From assembly GCA_002698945.1 (NCBI GenBank), contig NZZV01000021.1, positions 1-32,113 of the forward strand: a stretch of DNA of 32,113 nucleotides. Reading direction: 5' to 3'. The DNA comes from Acidimicrobiaceae bacterium (GTDB taxonomy: Bacteria; Actinomycetota; Acidimicrobiia; Acidimicrobiales; Ilumatobacteraceae). Positions within the stretch are counted from its first letter, which is position 1. Each line of letters begins with the position of its first letter. The position numbers and the translations under genes were made by a program. The notes beneath the pieces were generated by a model that did not search any database, was not told the DNA's origin, and worked only from the letters and a program-made list of their open reading frames with translations. Positions 16,801 to 23,780 of the stretch are shown piece by piece.

Positions 16801-18409
16801 GATCGCGTTCACCGATCCGGTGCCGCACCCGCTCGAGTCGCTCGTCGGTCGCTTCGCCCGCACCCACGGCCCGTTCCTCGCCGTCGACGTCGCCCGTCGG
16901 TTCGCGGCCCCGGTCGAACGAATCGAGGGGGCGATCGCGGCGCTGGCCGCCGACGAGCGGGTGGTGCGTGGCGAGTTCCGGCCTGGTGGTGTGCAGCGCG
17001 AGTGGTGCGACGTCGACGTGCTGCGACAGCTCCGGCGACGGTCGTTGGCGATGCTGCGGCGCGAGGTCGAGCCGGTCGAACCGGATGCCCTTGCCCGTTT
17101 CCTGCCGGCTTGGCACGGTTGGGGCCGGACCCGACGCGGTCTCGACGGGCTGGTCGAGTCGATCGGACAGCTCGCCGGTGCACCGATGGTCGCCTCGACG
17201 GTCGAGCGCGACGTGTTGACGGGGCGAGTGCGGGACTTCTCCCCGGCGATGCTCGACGAGCTGTGCACCTCGGGTGAGGTCGTCTGGACCGGAGCCGGTG
17301 CGATCGGCAGTCGCGACGGTCGGATCCGCCTCTGCTTCGCCGACCAGCTCGCGCTGCTGGCACCGGGATGGGACACCGTCGATCCGCCCGACGGCCCACT
17401 GCACGACGCGTTGCGAACCCACCTCGCCGCCAACGGGGCCAGTTTCTGGAATGGCCTGCGTTCGGCGGCACCCGACGCGACCGACCAGGAACTGCTCGTC
17501 GCCTTGTGGGACCTCGCGTGGGCGGGCGAGGTCACCAACGACTCGCTCGCCCCACTGCGTCACCTGCTGAGCGGCGGTGGTGTGAAGGCGCCGAAGCGGC
17601 GCTCGGCGCGGTCCACTCGATCCGGTCGCGCTCGTCCGACCCGGCTCACGCGGCTCGGTCCACCGGCCGCCGCCGGGCGATGGAGCCTGGTCGCGCCACT
17701 CCTCGAACCGGCACCGACCTCGACCGAGGCGGCGCACGCGTCGGCGATGCAGCTGCTGGAGCGCTACGGCGTCGTCACACGCGAGTCCGTGCTGGCCGAG
17801 GGCGTCGTCGGTGGGTACGCCTCGGTGTATCCGGTGCTGAAGGTGCTCGAAGAGCGCGGACGTGCACGACGCGGCTACTTCGTCGCCGGACTGGGGGCAG
17901 CGCAGTTCGCCCTACCGGGAGCGATCGACCGGCTGCGTGCCGAACGCGATGACGGGCTGCGTGCCGAACGCGATGACGGGCTGCGTGCCGAACGCGATGA
18001 CGGGCTGCGTGCCGAACGCGATGACACCGACGCTCAGGCCGACGAGCCCGTGGTGATCGCGGCGACCGACCCCGCGCAGCCCTACGGTGCGGCGCTGGGG
18101 TGGCCGGAAAGTCCGGGTCGTCCGGCACGCACCGGTTCGGCTGTCGTGATCTTGCACCGCGGTGAGCTCGTCGGCTGGTTCGATCGGGCGAGTCACCATC
18201 TGGTCACGTTCGCGACGTCGTCGCCCGACCATCGCTGGGCCGACGGGCTGCGCTCGCTCGTGACCGACGGTCGACAGGCGAGCCTCGAGGTGCGCAAGGT
18301 GAACGGCGAACCGACACCTGGCGAAGTCGCCGACGTACTGGTCGAGCGTGGGTTCACCCAGGGGTACCGCGGGCCCATCCTGCGCGACGGGCCTGCTCGG
18401 CGCCGCTGA
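13874..18409 (+). CDS. lhr: Lhr family ATP-dependent helicase
   Basis: A 1511-residue superfamily II helicase of the 'long helicase-related' type, implicated in DNA repair. The N-terminal core has Walker A APTGSGKT (41-48), motif II DEIH (165-168), LSATQRPL (motif III), a conserved ATSSLELGIDMG block and QRIGRAGHQVG (motif VI). It is followed by the winged-helix and Lhr-specific C-terminal regions, reaching the full family length. The GTG start places FSPAVRAWF at the expected N-terminus; the exact first codon is uncertain. Near the C-terminus, residues about 1354-1385 consist of four copies of an eight-residue charged repeat (LRAERDDG) from an exact 24 bp tandem duplication. It sits just before the conserved VIAATDPAQPYGAALGWP block and probably forms a flexible loop. 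Confidence 0.93.
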   Translation: MLGAFSPAVRAWFASSFPEPTTAQVQGWPHIAAGEHTLICAPTGSGKTLTAFMASIDRLVTTPQPDERTHRTRVLYISPLRALAFDVEKNLRAPLTGIGLAAERIGESFTAPEVAMRTGDTPSNERQKLIRRPPDLLITTPESLYLMLTSSAADTLRGVETVIIDEIHAMATTKRGAHLALSLERLDEITDRSPQRIGLSATQRPLEEIARFLGGYDDDGSARPVRIVDAGIRKTLEVEVIVPVDDMGAPGDAATPLGQPGGGERRSSIWPSIYPRVLDLVLQHRSTIIFCNARRGAERLAAQLNELYEESHGEQAEELVKAHHGSLAREQRVVIEDQLKRGELRAIVATSSLELGIDMGAVDLVIQIESPGAVNRGLQRIGRAGHQVGEPSKGTIFPKHRGDLIEAAVVTRRMLDGEIEHSRYLRNPLDVLAQQIVAHAAARTEVSVDDVARLVRRCANFHEITDDLLHNVLDLLAGRYPSEEFSELRPRLVWDRVNDVLRARDGSKRLAVTSGGTIPDRGLYGVFLPDGARVGELDEEMVYESRPGETFVLGASTWRIEDISFERVTVTPAPGEPGKMPFWHGDRPGRPLELGRALGRFLRDVRELPDGDALERLQSDYALDPLAAQNVVSYLAEQAAATGVVPDDRTIVVERFRDEIGDWRVCVLSPFGTPVHAPWAMAIERRLVDQFDLPVETMWGDDGIVIRLPESADHIDADVFRIDPDEIDELVMSSLPQTSLFSARFRECAGRALLLPRRRPDQRTPLWQQRQRAADLLTVASKYPTFPILLETSRECLQDVFDVPALKEVLGQLQSRQIRLVQVDTGTSSPFASSLLFNWIAQYMYEGDAPLAERRAAALALDRDLLRELLGSEELRELLDPGVLADVELELQHLADGRRARSADELHDVFRRVGDLTISEVDARCEGSDGRGWVDELVRERRVIEIGIGDDVRYAAAEDAARYRDAFGCSIPVGLPIAFTDPVPHPLESLVGRFARTHGPFLAVDVARRFAAPVERIEGAIAALAADERVVRGEFRPGGVQREWCDVDVLRQLRRRSLAMLRREVEPVEPDALARFLPAWHGWGRTRRGLDGLVESIGQLAGAPMVASTVERDVLTGRVRDFSPAMLDELCTSGEVVWTGAGAIGSRDGRIRLCFADQLALLAPGWDTVDPPDGPLHDALRTHLAANGASFWNGLRSAAPDATDQELLVALWDLAWAGEVTNDSLAPLRHLLSGGGVKAPKRRSARSTRSGRARPTRLTRLGPPAAAGRWSLVAPLLEPAPTSTEAAHASAMQLLERYGVVTRESVLAEGVVGGYASVYPVLKVLEERGRARRGYFVAGLGAAQFALPGAIDRLRAERDDGLRAERDDGLRAERDDGLRAERDDTDAQADEPVVIAATDPAQPYGAALGWPESPGRPARTGSAVVILHRGELVGWFDRASHHLVTFATSSPDHRWADGLRSLVTDGRQASLEVRKVNGEPTPGEVADVLVERGFTQGYRGPILRDGPARRR
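17933..18028 (+). repeat. In-frame 4 x 24 bp tandem repeat inside lhr
   Basis: CTGCGTGCCGAACGCGATGA plus CGGG is repeated at 17933, 17957, 17981 and 18005; only the last three bases of the fourth copy differ. The unit length is divisible by three, so each copy adds Leu-Arg-Ala-Glu-Arg-Asp-Asp-Gly without breaking the frame. The near-perfect nucleotide identity indicates recent expansion. Confidence 0.95.
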
Positions 18410-18432
18410 CGCCGGATCGATCCCTTCCGGGC

Positions 18433-19431
18433 TCAGGCCAGTTCGAGTTCGGTCGACGTGGCGTCGACGATGCGGTCGCGCCCGCCGGTCTTGGCGGCGA
18501 TCAGGGCCTTGTCGGCGGTCTCGACCGTGGTGGCGACGTCGGCTCCCGGAATGCTCGCCACACCGACCGAGATCGTGAGGTTGGTCTCGTCGGGCAGCAC
18601 GATCGTGCGTGCCGCGAGGAGGACCCGGTCGGCGACGCCGAGCGCATCGTCGTGGTTGGCGCCGGGCAACAGGATGCAGAACTCTTCACCGCCGTAGCGG
18701 TAGACGACGTCGTCGTAGCGCACGTGCGCCGACAGCATCGCGGCGACACGGCGCAGGACCTCGTCACCCTCCTGATGACCGAAACGATCGTTGACCGACT
18801 TGAAGTGGTCGACGTCGACCATGATGACGGCGACCGGTGCCTTGAGGTCCGGAGCGGCGATGTCCAGATCGAGCCGCCGGCGGTTGGCGAGTCCGGTGAG
18901 GCCGTCGCTCCACGCCATCGCCGCCAGTTCGTCGTCGGACTCGCGGCGCCGCAACGAGTTGCCGAGTGCGGCGGCACCCAGGACCAGCAGCGACATCGCG
19001 GCGACGGCCAGGAGACCGAGTGCGGGGCCGTTGGAGCCGGAGTCGGACGGGAGCGCAGCGGTCGGCGTCGCCGAGATGCGCATCAGATCGTCGAGTGCGG
19101 CGTCGTACACCTGAGCCGGCGGGGCGAAACCCTCGCCGTCGACCGGCAGGGGGCTGAGCACCGCACGTGTGGCGGCGGTGAGTTGGATGCCCATCTCGTC
19201 GAACTGTTCGAGCACCATCGCGCCGGTGCCGTCGACGACTCGCAGGCGAGCGGTCGACGTCGCAGCGGCGTCGTCGTCGAGGAGGGCCTGTTCTTCGGCG
19301 ACCAGTTCGGCGGCGTCGTCGGCGAGTTCGCGCACCGCATCGTCGGACTCGTCCGGGCCGGCGCTTGCGGTGGACGGTACGGCGACGACCGCCAGCACCG
19401 TGGCCAGGAGAGCGAATCGGAACGTCTTCAC
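18433..19431 (-). CDS. Membrane-anchored GGDEF diguanylate cyclase
   Basis: A 332-residue protein predicted to make cyclic di-GMP. A signal peptide (residues 1-24, cleavage likely after TASA) is followed by an acidic, periplasm-facing region (25-135) of no recognised family that may sense a signal. A transmembrane helix (about 136-158) leads to the cytosolic GGDEF domain (170-332). The catalytic motif is GGEEF at 247-251. The product-inhibition I-site RxxD (RYDD, 238-241) lies exactly five residues before it, so both activity and feedback inhibition are expected. Metal and substrate residues in VDVDHFKSVNDRFGHQEGD are intact. The start is GTG (MKTFRFALL). No EAL or HD-GYP partner is in the window. 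Confidence 0.9.
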   Translation of the reverse strand: MKTFRFALLATVLAVVAVPSTASAGPDESDDAVRELADDAAELVAEEQALLDDDAAATSTARLRVVDGTGAMVLEQFDEMGIQLTAATRAVLSPLPVDGEGFAPPAQVYDAALDDLMRISATPTAALPSDSGSNGPALGLLAVAAMSLLVLGAAALGNSLRRRESDDELAAMAWSDGLTGLANRRRLDLDIAAPDLKAPVAVIMVDVDHFKSVNDRFGHQEGDEVLRRVAAMLSAHVRYDDVVYRYGGEEFCILLPGANHDDALGVADRVLLAARTIVLPDETNLTISVGVASIPGADVATTVETADKALIAAKTGGRDRIVDATSTELELA

Positions 19432-19493
19432 GTCATTCTCATCGGCGCCTCGTGGGCCGCCTTGAGCAGATTCGCCTCGACGTGGGGGTCGGT

Positions 19494-20087
19494 TCAGCGG
19501 CGTTCGCGGTCGACGGCGCGAAGACCCGCCCAGGCGAGCTGGCTCACGACGCGGGCGATCTCGTCGGGGTCGAAGCTCTCCCCCGCGCCGACCAGACGGC
19601 GGCTGGCGCCCTCGGCCAGACCCACCAGGCCGTGGGCGATGGTCTCGCGATGGGCCGGGTCGAGATCGACGTCGATCAACCCGGCGATCGCGGTGGCGGC
19701 CGCCTCGTTGATGCGTCGGATCTGAGCCGCGAACTCACCCTCCTGGCGGGCGCTGCCACCGAACAGGAGGGTGAACTCCAGATGGTGGTCGGCGACCCAG
19801 CCGAAGTAGGCGGCGAACCCGCGCTCGGTGCGTTCGCGCCCGTCGGCGGCATCGGTCGTGGCCTTGGCGATCGTCTCGAGCAACCGCGTGCCCACCTCGT
19901 CGAGCAGGGCGCGGTAGAGGTCGGCCTTGCTGTCGAAGTGTTGGTAGAGCACCGGCTTGGTGACACCGGCGGCCTCGGCGATGTCGTTCATCGAGGTGCC
20001 GAAGTACCCCGAGCGCCCGAACTCGTCGATCGCGACGTCGAGGATCTGTTGGCGTCGTGCGTCAGCGGTGAGGCGGGGCGAGCTCAT
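19494..20087 (-). CDS. TetR family transcriptional regulator
   Basis: A 197-residue dimeric repressor. The N-terminal helix-turn-helix is clear: ILDVAIDEFGRSGYFGTS, then MNDIAEAAGVTKPVLYQHF (about residues 15-57), then SKADLYRALLDEVG. The C-terminal ligand domain is divergent and gives no ligand clue. An inverted repeat GTTACC-N4-GGTAAC lies 2 bp upstream of the ATG and overlaps the -10-like TACCCT, so the protein probably represses itself. Neighbours on the same strand are a small membrane protein upstream and the diguanylate cyclase downstream. The enoyl-CoA hydratase gene, transcribed the other way, may be a further target, as many TetR regulators of this type control acyl-CoA genes; that is inference. 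Confidence 0.9.
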   Translation of the reverse strand: MSSPRLTADARRQQILDVAIDEFGRSGYFGTSMNDIAEAAGVTKPVLYQHFDSKADLYRALLDEVGTRLLETIAKATTDAADGRERTERGFAAYFGWVADHHLEFTLLFGGSARQEGEFAAQIRRINEAAATAIAGLIDVDLDPAHRETIAHGLVGLAEGASRRLVGAGESFDPDEIARVVSQLAWAGLRAVDRERR

Positions 20088-20089
20088 GA

Positions 20090-20105
20090 GTTACCGAAGG
20101 GTAAC
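20090..20105 (-). promoter_or_regulatory. Operator-like inverted repeat at the TetR gene start
   Basis: GTTACC (20090-20095) and GGTAAC (20100-20105) are exact inverted repeats around GAAG. On the minus strand the repeat contains TACCCT (20098-20103), a -10-like box ending 10 nt before the TetR ATG. Binding here would occlude the promoter. Confidence 0.65.
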
Positions 20106-20143
20106 CGATCGTGCCGGGGTCCGGTCGGTTCGGTGGGTGGCCC

Positions 20144-20437
20144 TCAGAAGCCCCGTTCGACGTCGTCGCGTTCGGCGGCCTTGACGGCGTAGCCGAGGAC
20201 GATACTGGGCGCGAGCAGGATGAACGACACCACGAGCGATCCGATGATCAGGCTCGCCATCGTCGGGCTGAACCCGAACGCGAAGGCGATGACGAACAGC
20301 GCCATCGCGAGCGCCAGGAGGAGGTAGCCGACCCGGTTGGCGAGCAGTGTCCACTTGGCGAACTGCGCCCGGCGTCGCCGAACCGGGTCGTCATCCGGGG
20401 CGCTGTTCGATGCGGGCGTCGGCGGGCGGCTGCTCAT
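20144..20437 (-). CDS. Small two-helix membrane protein of unknown function
   Basis: A 97-residue protein not assigned to a known family. Residues 1-25 are polar and basic (PTPASNSAPDDDPVRRRR). Two hydrophobic helices follow (about 32-54, LANRVGYLLLALAMALFVIA; and about 58-84, with LIIGSLVVSFILLAPSIVLG), joined by a tight GFSPTM turn. The C-terminus is short and charged (KAAERDDVERGF). Both ends should face the cytosol by the positive-inside rule. The ATG is 12 bp from the divergent enoyl-CoA hydratase start, leaving no room for a ribosome binding site. The TetR gene follows 56 bp downstream on the same strand, so co-regulation is possible. Confidence 0.75.
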   Translation of the reverse strand: MSSRPPTPASNSAPDDDPVRRRRAQFAKWTLLANRVGYLLLALAMALFVIAFAFGFSPTMASLIIGSLVVSFILLAPSIVLGYAVKAAERDDVERGF

Positions 20438-20455
20438 AGTGTGCGGCACATGGTA
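20435..20455. promoter_or_regulatory. Divergent start region with interlocked -10-like boxes
   Basis: Plus strand: TAGTGT (20437-20442) ends 7 nt before the hydratase ATG at 20450. Minus strand: TACCAT (complement of 20450-20455) ends 12 nt before the small membrane protein ATG (20435-20437). Each box overlaps the other gene's start codon, so the two promoters should exclude each other if both are used. Confidence 0.4.
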
Positions 20456-21184
20456 CGGGTGGACGAGCGCGACGACATCGGCACCGGCGTGGTGGTGATC
20501 ACGCTCGATCGGCCCGACCGGCGCAATGCGGTCGACCACGAGACACTCCTCGCGTTGCTCGCCGCGCAGCGAGCCCACCGTGATGCTCGGGTGATCGTGC
20601 TCACCGGCGCCCCGCCGGCGTTCTGCGCCGGCGCCGACCTGCAAGGGGTGCGCGAGGACGTCTTCTCGGCCGACCTGCGACGGGTCCTGCACGGGTTCAC
20701 CGAGTTGCCGTGCCCGGTCGTGGCGTCGATCGACGGCCCGGCATTGGGCGCCGGTGCGCAACTCGTCGCCGTGGCCGACCTGCGGATGTCGACGCCCGGC
20801 TCGGTCATCGGCATCCCCGCCGCCAAGCTCGGTCTCGTCGTCGAGCAGTGGACGATCGACCGGATCGCCCGCGAGTTCGGTGCCTCGGTCGCACGCGGCA
20901 TGTTCGTCGGGGCGGAGATGTATCGCGGCGAGCGGCTCCACACGATGGGCGCCGTCCACCGGCTCGGGCACCTGGACGACGCGCTCGAATGGGCCGGTGA
21001 GCTGGCACGCCTCGCTCCGTTGAGCCTGGCCGGGCACAAGGTCGCACTGGAGGCGATCGCCGCCGGCCGCACCGACGATGCGGCGGCTACCGCGGCGCGC
21101 GAGCGAGCCTGGGCGAGCGACGACGCCGCCGAGGGACGTCAAGCGTTCCTCGAGAAGCGGTCGCCCGAGTTTCGCGGCCGGTAG
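20450..21184 (+). CDS. Enoyl-CoA hydratase/isomerase family protein
   Basis: A 244-residue crotonase-fold protein. The strand-helix start VVVITLDRPDRRNAVD is typical. The two oxyanion-hole segments are present: FCAGADLQGV and IDGPALGAGAQLVAVADLRM. The segment that normally carries the catalytic GxGGTQRL loop instead reads KLGLVVEQWTIDRI, so hydratase activity is uncertain and another crotonase reaction is possible. The start is ATG at 20450; a GTG three codons later is the alternative. No ribosome binding site is present and a -10-like TAGTGT lies 7 nt upstream. Proteins of this size with a rearranged catalytic loop are often annotated only as enoyl-CoA hydratase-like. Confidence 0.85.
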   Translation: MVRVDERDDIGTGVVVITLDRPDRRNAVDHETLLALLAAQRAHRDARVIVLTGAPPAFCAGADLQGVREDVFSADLRRVLHGFTELPCPVVASIDGPALGAGAQLVAVADLRMSTPGSVIGIPAAKLGLVVEQWTIDRIAREFGASVARGMFVGAEMYRGERLHTMGAVHRLGHLDDALEWAGELARLAPLSLAGHKVALEAIAAGRTDDAAATAARERAWASDDAAEGRQAFLEKRSPEFRGR

Positions 21185-21198
21185 CGCTGACGCCCACC

Positions 21199-21795
21199 GT
21201 GCGCGACAATCACATCGTGATCAGCGACGCGGAGCGCGACGAGCTCATTCGGCGAGCCGAGGCGACCCCGAAGGTGCACGGCCGTCCCGCGGTGGTCTAC
21301 CACTACAGCGAGGACGGCACGATCACTCGCTTCACACCGCAGCGGGCGCCGTCGAATCCGAGCCACCCGCCCGCGGTGTGGACGATCGACGCCGAGCACG
21401 CGCCGCTCTACTGGTTCCCGCGGCACTGTCCGCGCATCAGCGTGTGGGCCTACGACGACGAGCAGCAGCAGCGCCTGTCCGAGCTGTTCCAGACCGAGGC
21501 CTCGCGCGTCTGTGCCACCGAGACGATCTGGATCGACCCGATGCGGGCGGCCCATCTGTACGAATACCGCTTCGATGCCGCGAGGTTCGCGCCGTGGGCG
21601 GGTGCCGACGGTCAGTACATCGTCGGCGAGGTCGTGCGCCCCGACGAGGTCGTCGTGCTCGACGATCTGTTGTCGCTCCACGCCGACGCCGAGGTCGAAC
21701 TGCGCTTCACACCCAAGCTGGGTCGCCTGATGGACGACATGCTCGCCTCCGGTCTGCCCTTCGGCTTCGTCCGCATCCGCGACGCCCGCCGCTAG
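21199..21795 (+). CDS. DUF6886 family protein
   Basis: A 198-residue soluble protein. The start of the domain (VVYHYSEDGTITRFTPQRAP), the WTIDAEHAPLYWFPRHCPRI block, the YEYRF strand and the closing LPFGFVRIRDAR resemble DUF6886 proteins as I remember them. The function of the family is not known. The opening 'H-x-SEDGxIxxFxP' pattern and the FPRxCPRI motif look like a small-molecule or nucleotide-binding fold, but this is only an impression. The GTG at 21199 follows the hydratase stop by 14 bp; a GTG at 21217 is an alternative start. It may be co-transcribed with the hydratase gene. Confidence 0.7.
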   Translation: MRDNHIVISDAERDELIRRAEATPKVHGRPAVVYHYSEDGTITRFTPQRAPSNPSHPPAVWTIDAEHAPLYWFPRHCPRISVWAYDDEQQQRLSELFQTEASRVCATETIWIDPMRAAHLYEYRFDAARFAPWAGADGQYIVGEVVRPDEVVVLDDLLSLHADAEVELRFTPKLGRLMDDMLASGLPFGFVRIRDARR

Positions 21796-21807
21796 TCGGT
21801 GGAGCTC

Positions 21808-21963
21808 GTCGGTTGAGGTCAGACCCCAACCGACGAGCCTGATGTGGTCTTCCGGACCTTGTCGGTCGGTTGGGGTCTGACCTCAACCGACCATCCAACC
21901 GACGAGCCTGATGTGGTCTTCCGGACCTTGTCGGTCGGTTGGGGTCTGACCTCAACCGACCAT
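21808..21963. repeat. Inverted 27 bp near-palindromes with an exact 69 bp tandem duplication
   Basis: A 27 bp near-palindrome (21808-21834, GTCGGTTGAGGTC-A-GACCCC...) is followed after 30 nt by its exact reverse complement (21865-21891) and by a second copy (21934-21960). Positions 21826-21894 and 21895-21963 are identical 69 bp direct repeats. Each 27-mer has only one mismatch between its own halves. The element lies between convergent genes, ends 7 bp before the sortase stop codon, and could form hairpins in transcripts from either side. Confidence 0.94.
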
Positions 21964-21970
21964 CAGGCGC

Positions 21971-23665
21971 TCAGAGGCCTGGTGGGAGCAGGCGGTTGAC
22001 GTTCTGGAAGAAGAAGTAGAGGGCGACGAGGAACGGGAAGATCCCGACCATGAATCCGACCGAGTCGTGGCGGGTCTTCTTGCTGAGTTGGTAGGCGAGC
22101 AGCGAGATGAGCGTCAGCACGCTGCCCCACAGCGCGATCTGGGGCCACGCCTCGTCGTCGTCGAACCAGCCCTCGCTGAAGGCGTCGATCTCGGCGTCGG
22201 CCGGATCGGCCACGGCCGCGTCCTCGACGGAGTCGTCGATGGCTTGGTCGTCGTTGGCCTGGTCGTCGATGGCTCGGCCGGACGCGTCGTCCGTGGCCGG
22301 CTCGTCGGCGTCGTCGGACGGGTCGTCGGACGGGTCGGACGTCGGATCGAGGAAGACGGCGTCGGTGCGGTCGTCGGCATCGGCGTCCGGATCGGGCACT
22401 GCCGTCTGTTCGTCGTCGAGTGACTTCGCTCCCGTGGCGCCGTCGTCGCCGTCGTCACCGGTGTCGCGACCGGTGTCGAACGTCGGATCGTCGCCGGTGG
22501 GACGCTCGTCGGCTTCGACGGCGACCTCGCGGGTGCCGGCATCCCAGAACTCGGCCTGGCCGACCCGGGCCGACTGCTCGGGCACCAACACGCTGTGGAT
22601 CACGAGACGGTCGCGGGCGGTGTACTTCGGGTGGCAGGTGGTCAGGGTGAGCTCGGCAACGTTCGGATCGCGCGTTCCGATCACCCACGAGTCCGCCGCG
22701 GTCACGACCTGCGAACCGGTGACGGCGTACACGAACCGGTCACCGGTGACCATCGTGACGATGATCTCGTCACCAGGCTGGAGCTGATCGACGTCGAAGA
22801 ACGGGGCGCCGTAGGTGGTGCGGTGCCCCGCGATCGACGCGTTCCCGAGCTGTCCCGGGAGCGGGGTGTCGGGATAGTGGCCGGGGCCCGTCTTGAGGTC
22901 ATCGAGCGTGACGCCCTGCACGACGTACTCCTCGACGCCGATGCGGGGGATCTCCATCTTGGCGATCGGATCGCCTTCCGGGACGATCGGCACATTCTGG
23001 ACGACGGCCTCGCCGGACAAGTCGACCCCGCCCGGGACGACCTCGCTCGGTGCACTGCCACCGACCCCGGTGGACTGCTCGAGGTCGTCGCCCGTCGTCG
23101 CGCCGCTCTCGCCGTCGGTGTCGGTGTCGGTGTCGGTGTCGTCGACCGCGGTCGAGTCGTCGACCGGCACGGTGGCGACCGGTGTGTCCGGCTCGGCAGC
23201 ACTGTCGGTGTCGACCGCGCCATCGGAGTCGTCCGGCTCGGCGGCGTCGGCCGTCTGGTTGGCCGCGACGGCCGCTTCGAACGTGTTCTCCAGCGCGTTC
23301 TGGGCGCGGGCGTGCTCGATGCCCGTGCCCCAGAGCTGGTAGGCGACGAAGCCGAACATCAAGATGCCGGTGGCGATCAGCACCTTGCCGAGCGTTCCGA
23401 CGAAGTAGCGCCAGTCCTTCGGGTCGGGCGGTCGGTCCCACTTGCTGATCCGGTTGCGGCGCCGCTCACGCCAGCGCGACCACGCCGAGGGCGTTGCGCC
23501 ATCACCTGCGATCTCCTCGCCGGCAGTCTCGTCACCCACGGCGGCGTCAACCGGGGCGTCGCCCGAGCTGTTCGCGTCGGTCGGCTCGTTGTCGTGATCG
23601 TCTGCCCGGGCGTCGCCAGCGCTCGACGTGTCGTCGGTGTCGTGGCCGAGCAGGTGGTCCGTCAC
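21971..23665 (-). CDS. Class E sortase with long acidic linkers and extra C-terminal membrane helices
   Basis: A 564-residue membrane transpeptidase predicted to attach surface proteins to the cell wall. The N-terminal 85 residues are cytosolic and acidic, then basic. A transmembrane anchor spans about 90-112. A low-complexity Asp/Thr/Ala linker covers about 135-205. The sortase beta-barrel (about 220-365) has catalytic His281 (SIAGHRTTYG), Cys344 (LTLTTCHP) and Arg353 (RDRLVI). A second very acidic linker (about 385-505) follows, then two hydrophobic helices (508-526 and 537-555). Typical class E sortases stop soon after the barrel, so the C-terminal half is unusual. The GTG start has -10-like TAACCT 7 nt upstream; no substrate gene is nearby. 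Confidence 0.87.
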   Translation of the reverse strand: MTDHLLGHDTDDTSSAGDARADDHDNEPTDANSSGDAPVDAAVGDETAGEEIAGDGATPSAWSRWRERRRNRISKWDRPPDPKDWRYFVGTLGKVLIATGILMFGFVAYQLWGTGIEHARAQNALENTFEAAVAANQTADAAEPDDSDGAVDTDSAAEPDTPVATVPVDDSTAVDDTDTDTDTDGESGATTGDDLEQSTGVGGSAPSEVVPGGVDLSGEAVVQNVPIVPEGDPIAKMEIPRIGVEEYVVQGVTLDDLKTGPGHYPDTPLPGQLGNASIAGHRTTYGAPFFDVDQLQPGDEIIVTMVTGDRFVYAVTGSQVVTAADSWVIGTRDPNVAELTLTTCHPKYTARDRLVIHSVLVPEQSARVGQAEFWDAGTREVAVEADERPTGDDPTFDTGRDTGDDGDDGATGAKSLDDEQTAVPDPDADADDRTDAVFLDPTSDPSDDPSDDADEPATDDASGRAIDDQANDDQAIDDSVEDAAVADPADAEIDAFSEGWFDDDEAWPQIALWGSVLTLISLLAYQLSKKTRHDSVGFMVGIFPFLVALYFFFQNVNRLLPPGL

Positions 23666-23672
23666 CCGCGCC

Positions 23673-23678
23673 AGGTTA
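23673..23678 (-). promoter_or_regulatory. Candidate -10 box of the sortase gene (leaderless)
   Basis: TAACCT on the minus strand ends 7 nt before the GTG start, and no Shine-Dalgarno sequence lies between. This supports choosing that GTG over the longer open frame. Confidence 0.4.
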
Positions 23679-23780
23679 CTGGCCGGGTGGTGTCGTGCCC
23701 CGTCGGTGACGCCGTCGCCGGGTTTGACCGGCCGACCGACCGGAGATGTACTGGGAACAGCCGACCCGGGGAGCACCACA

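Noticed and set aside
13739-17737. 1332-codon minus-strand ORF inside lhr
   Set aside because: Its translation is Arg/Asp/Val-rich without domains, while the plus strand encodes all Lhr helicase motifs.
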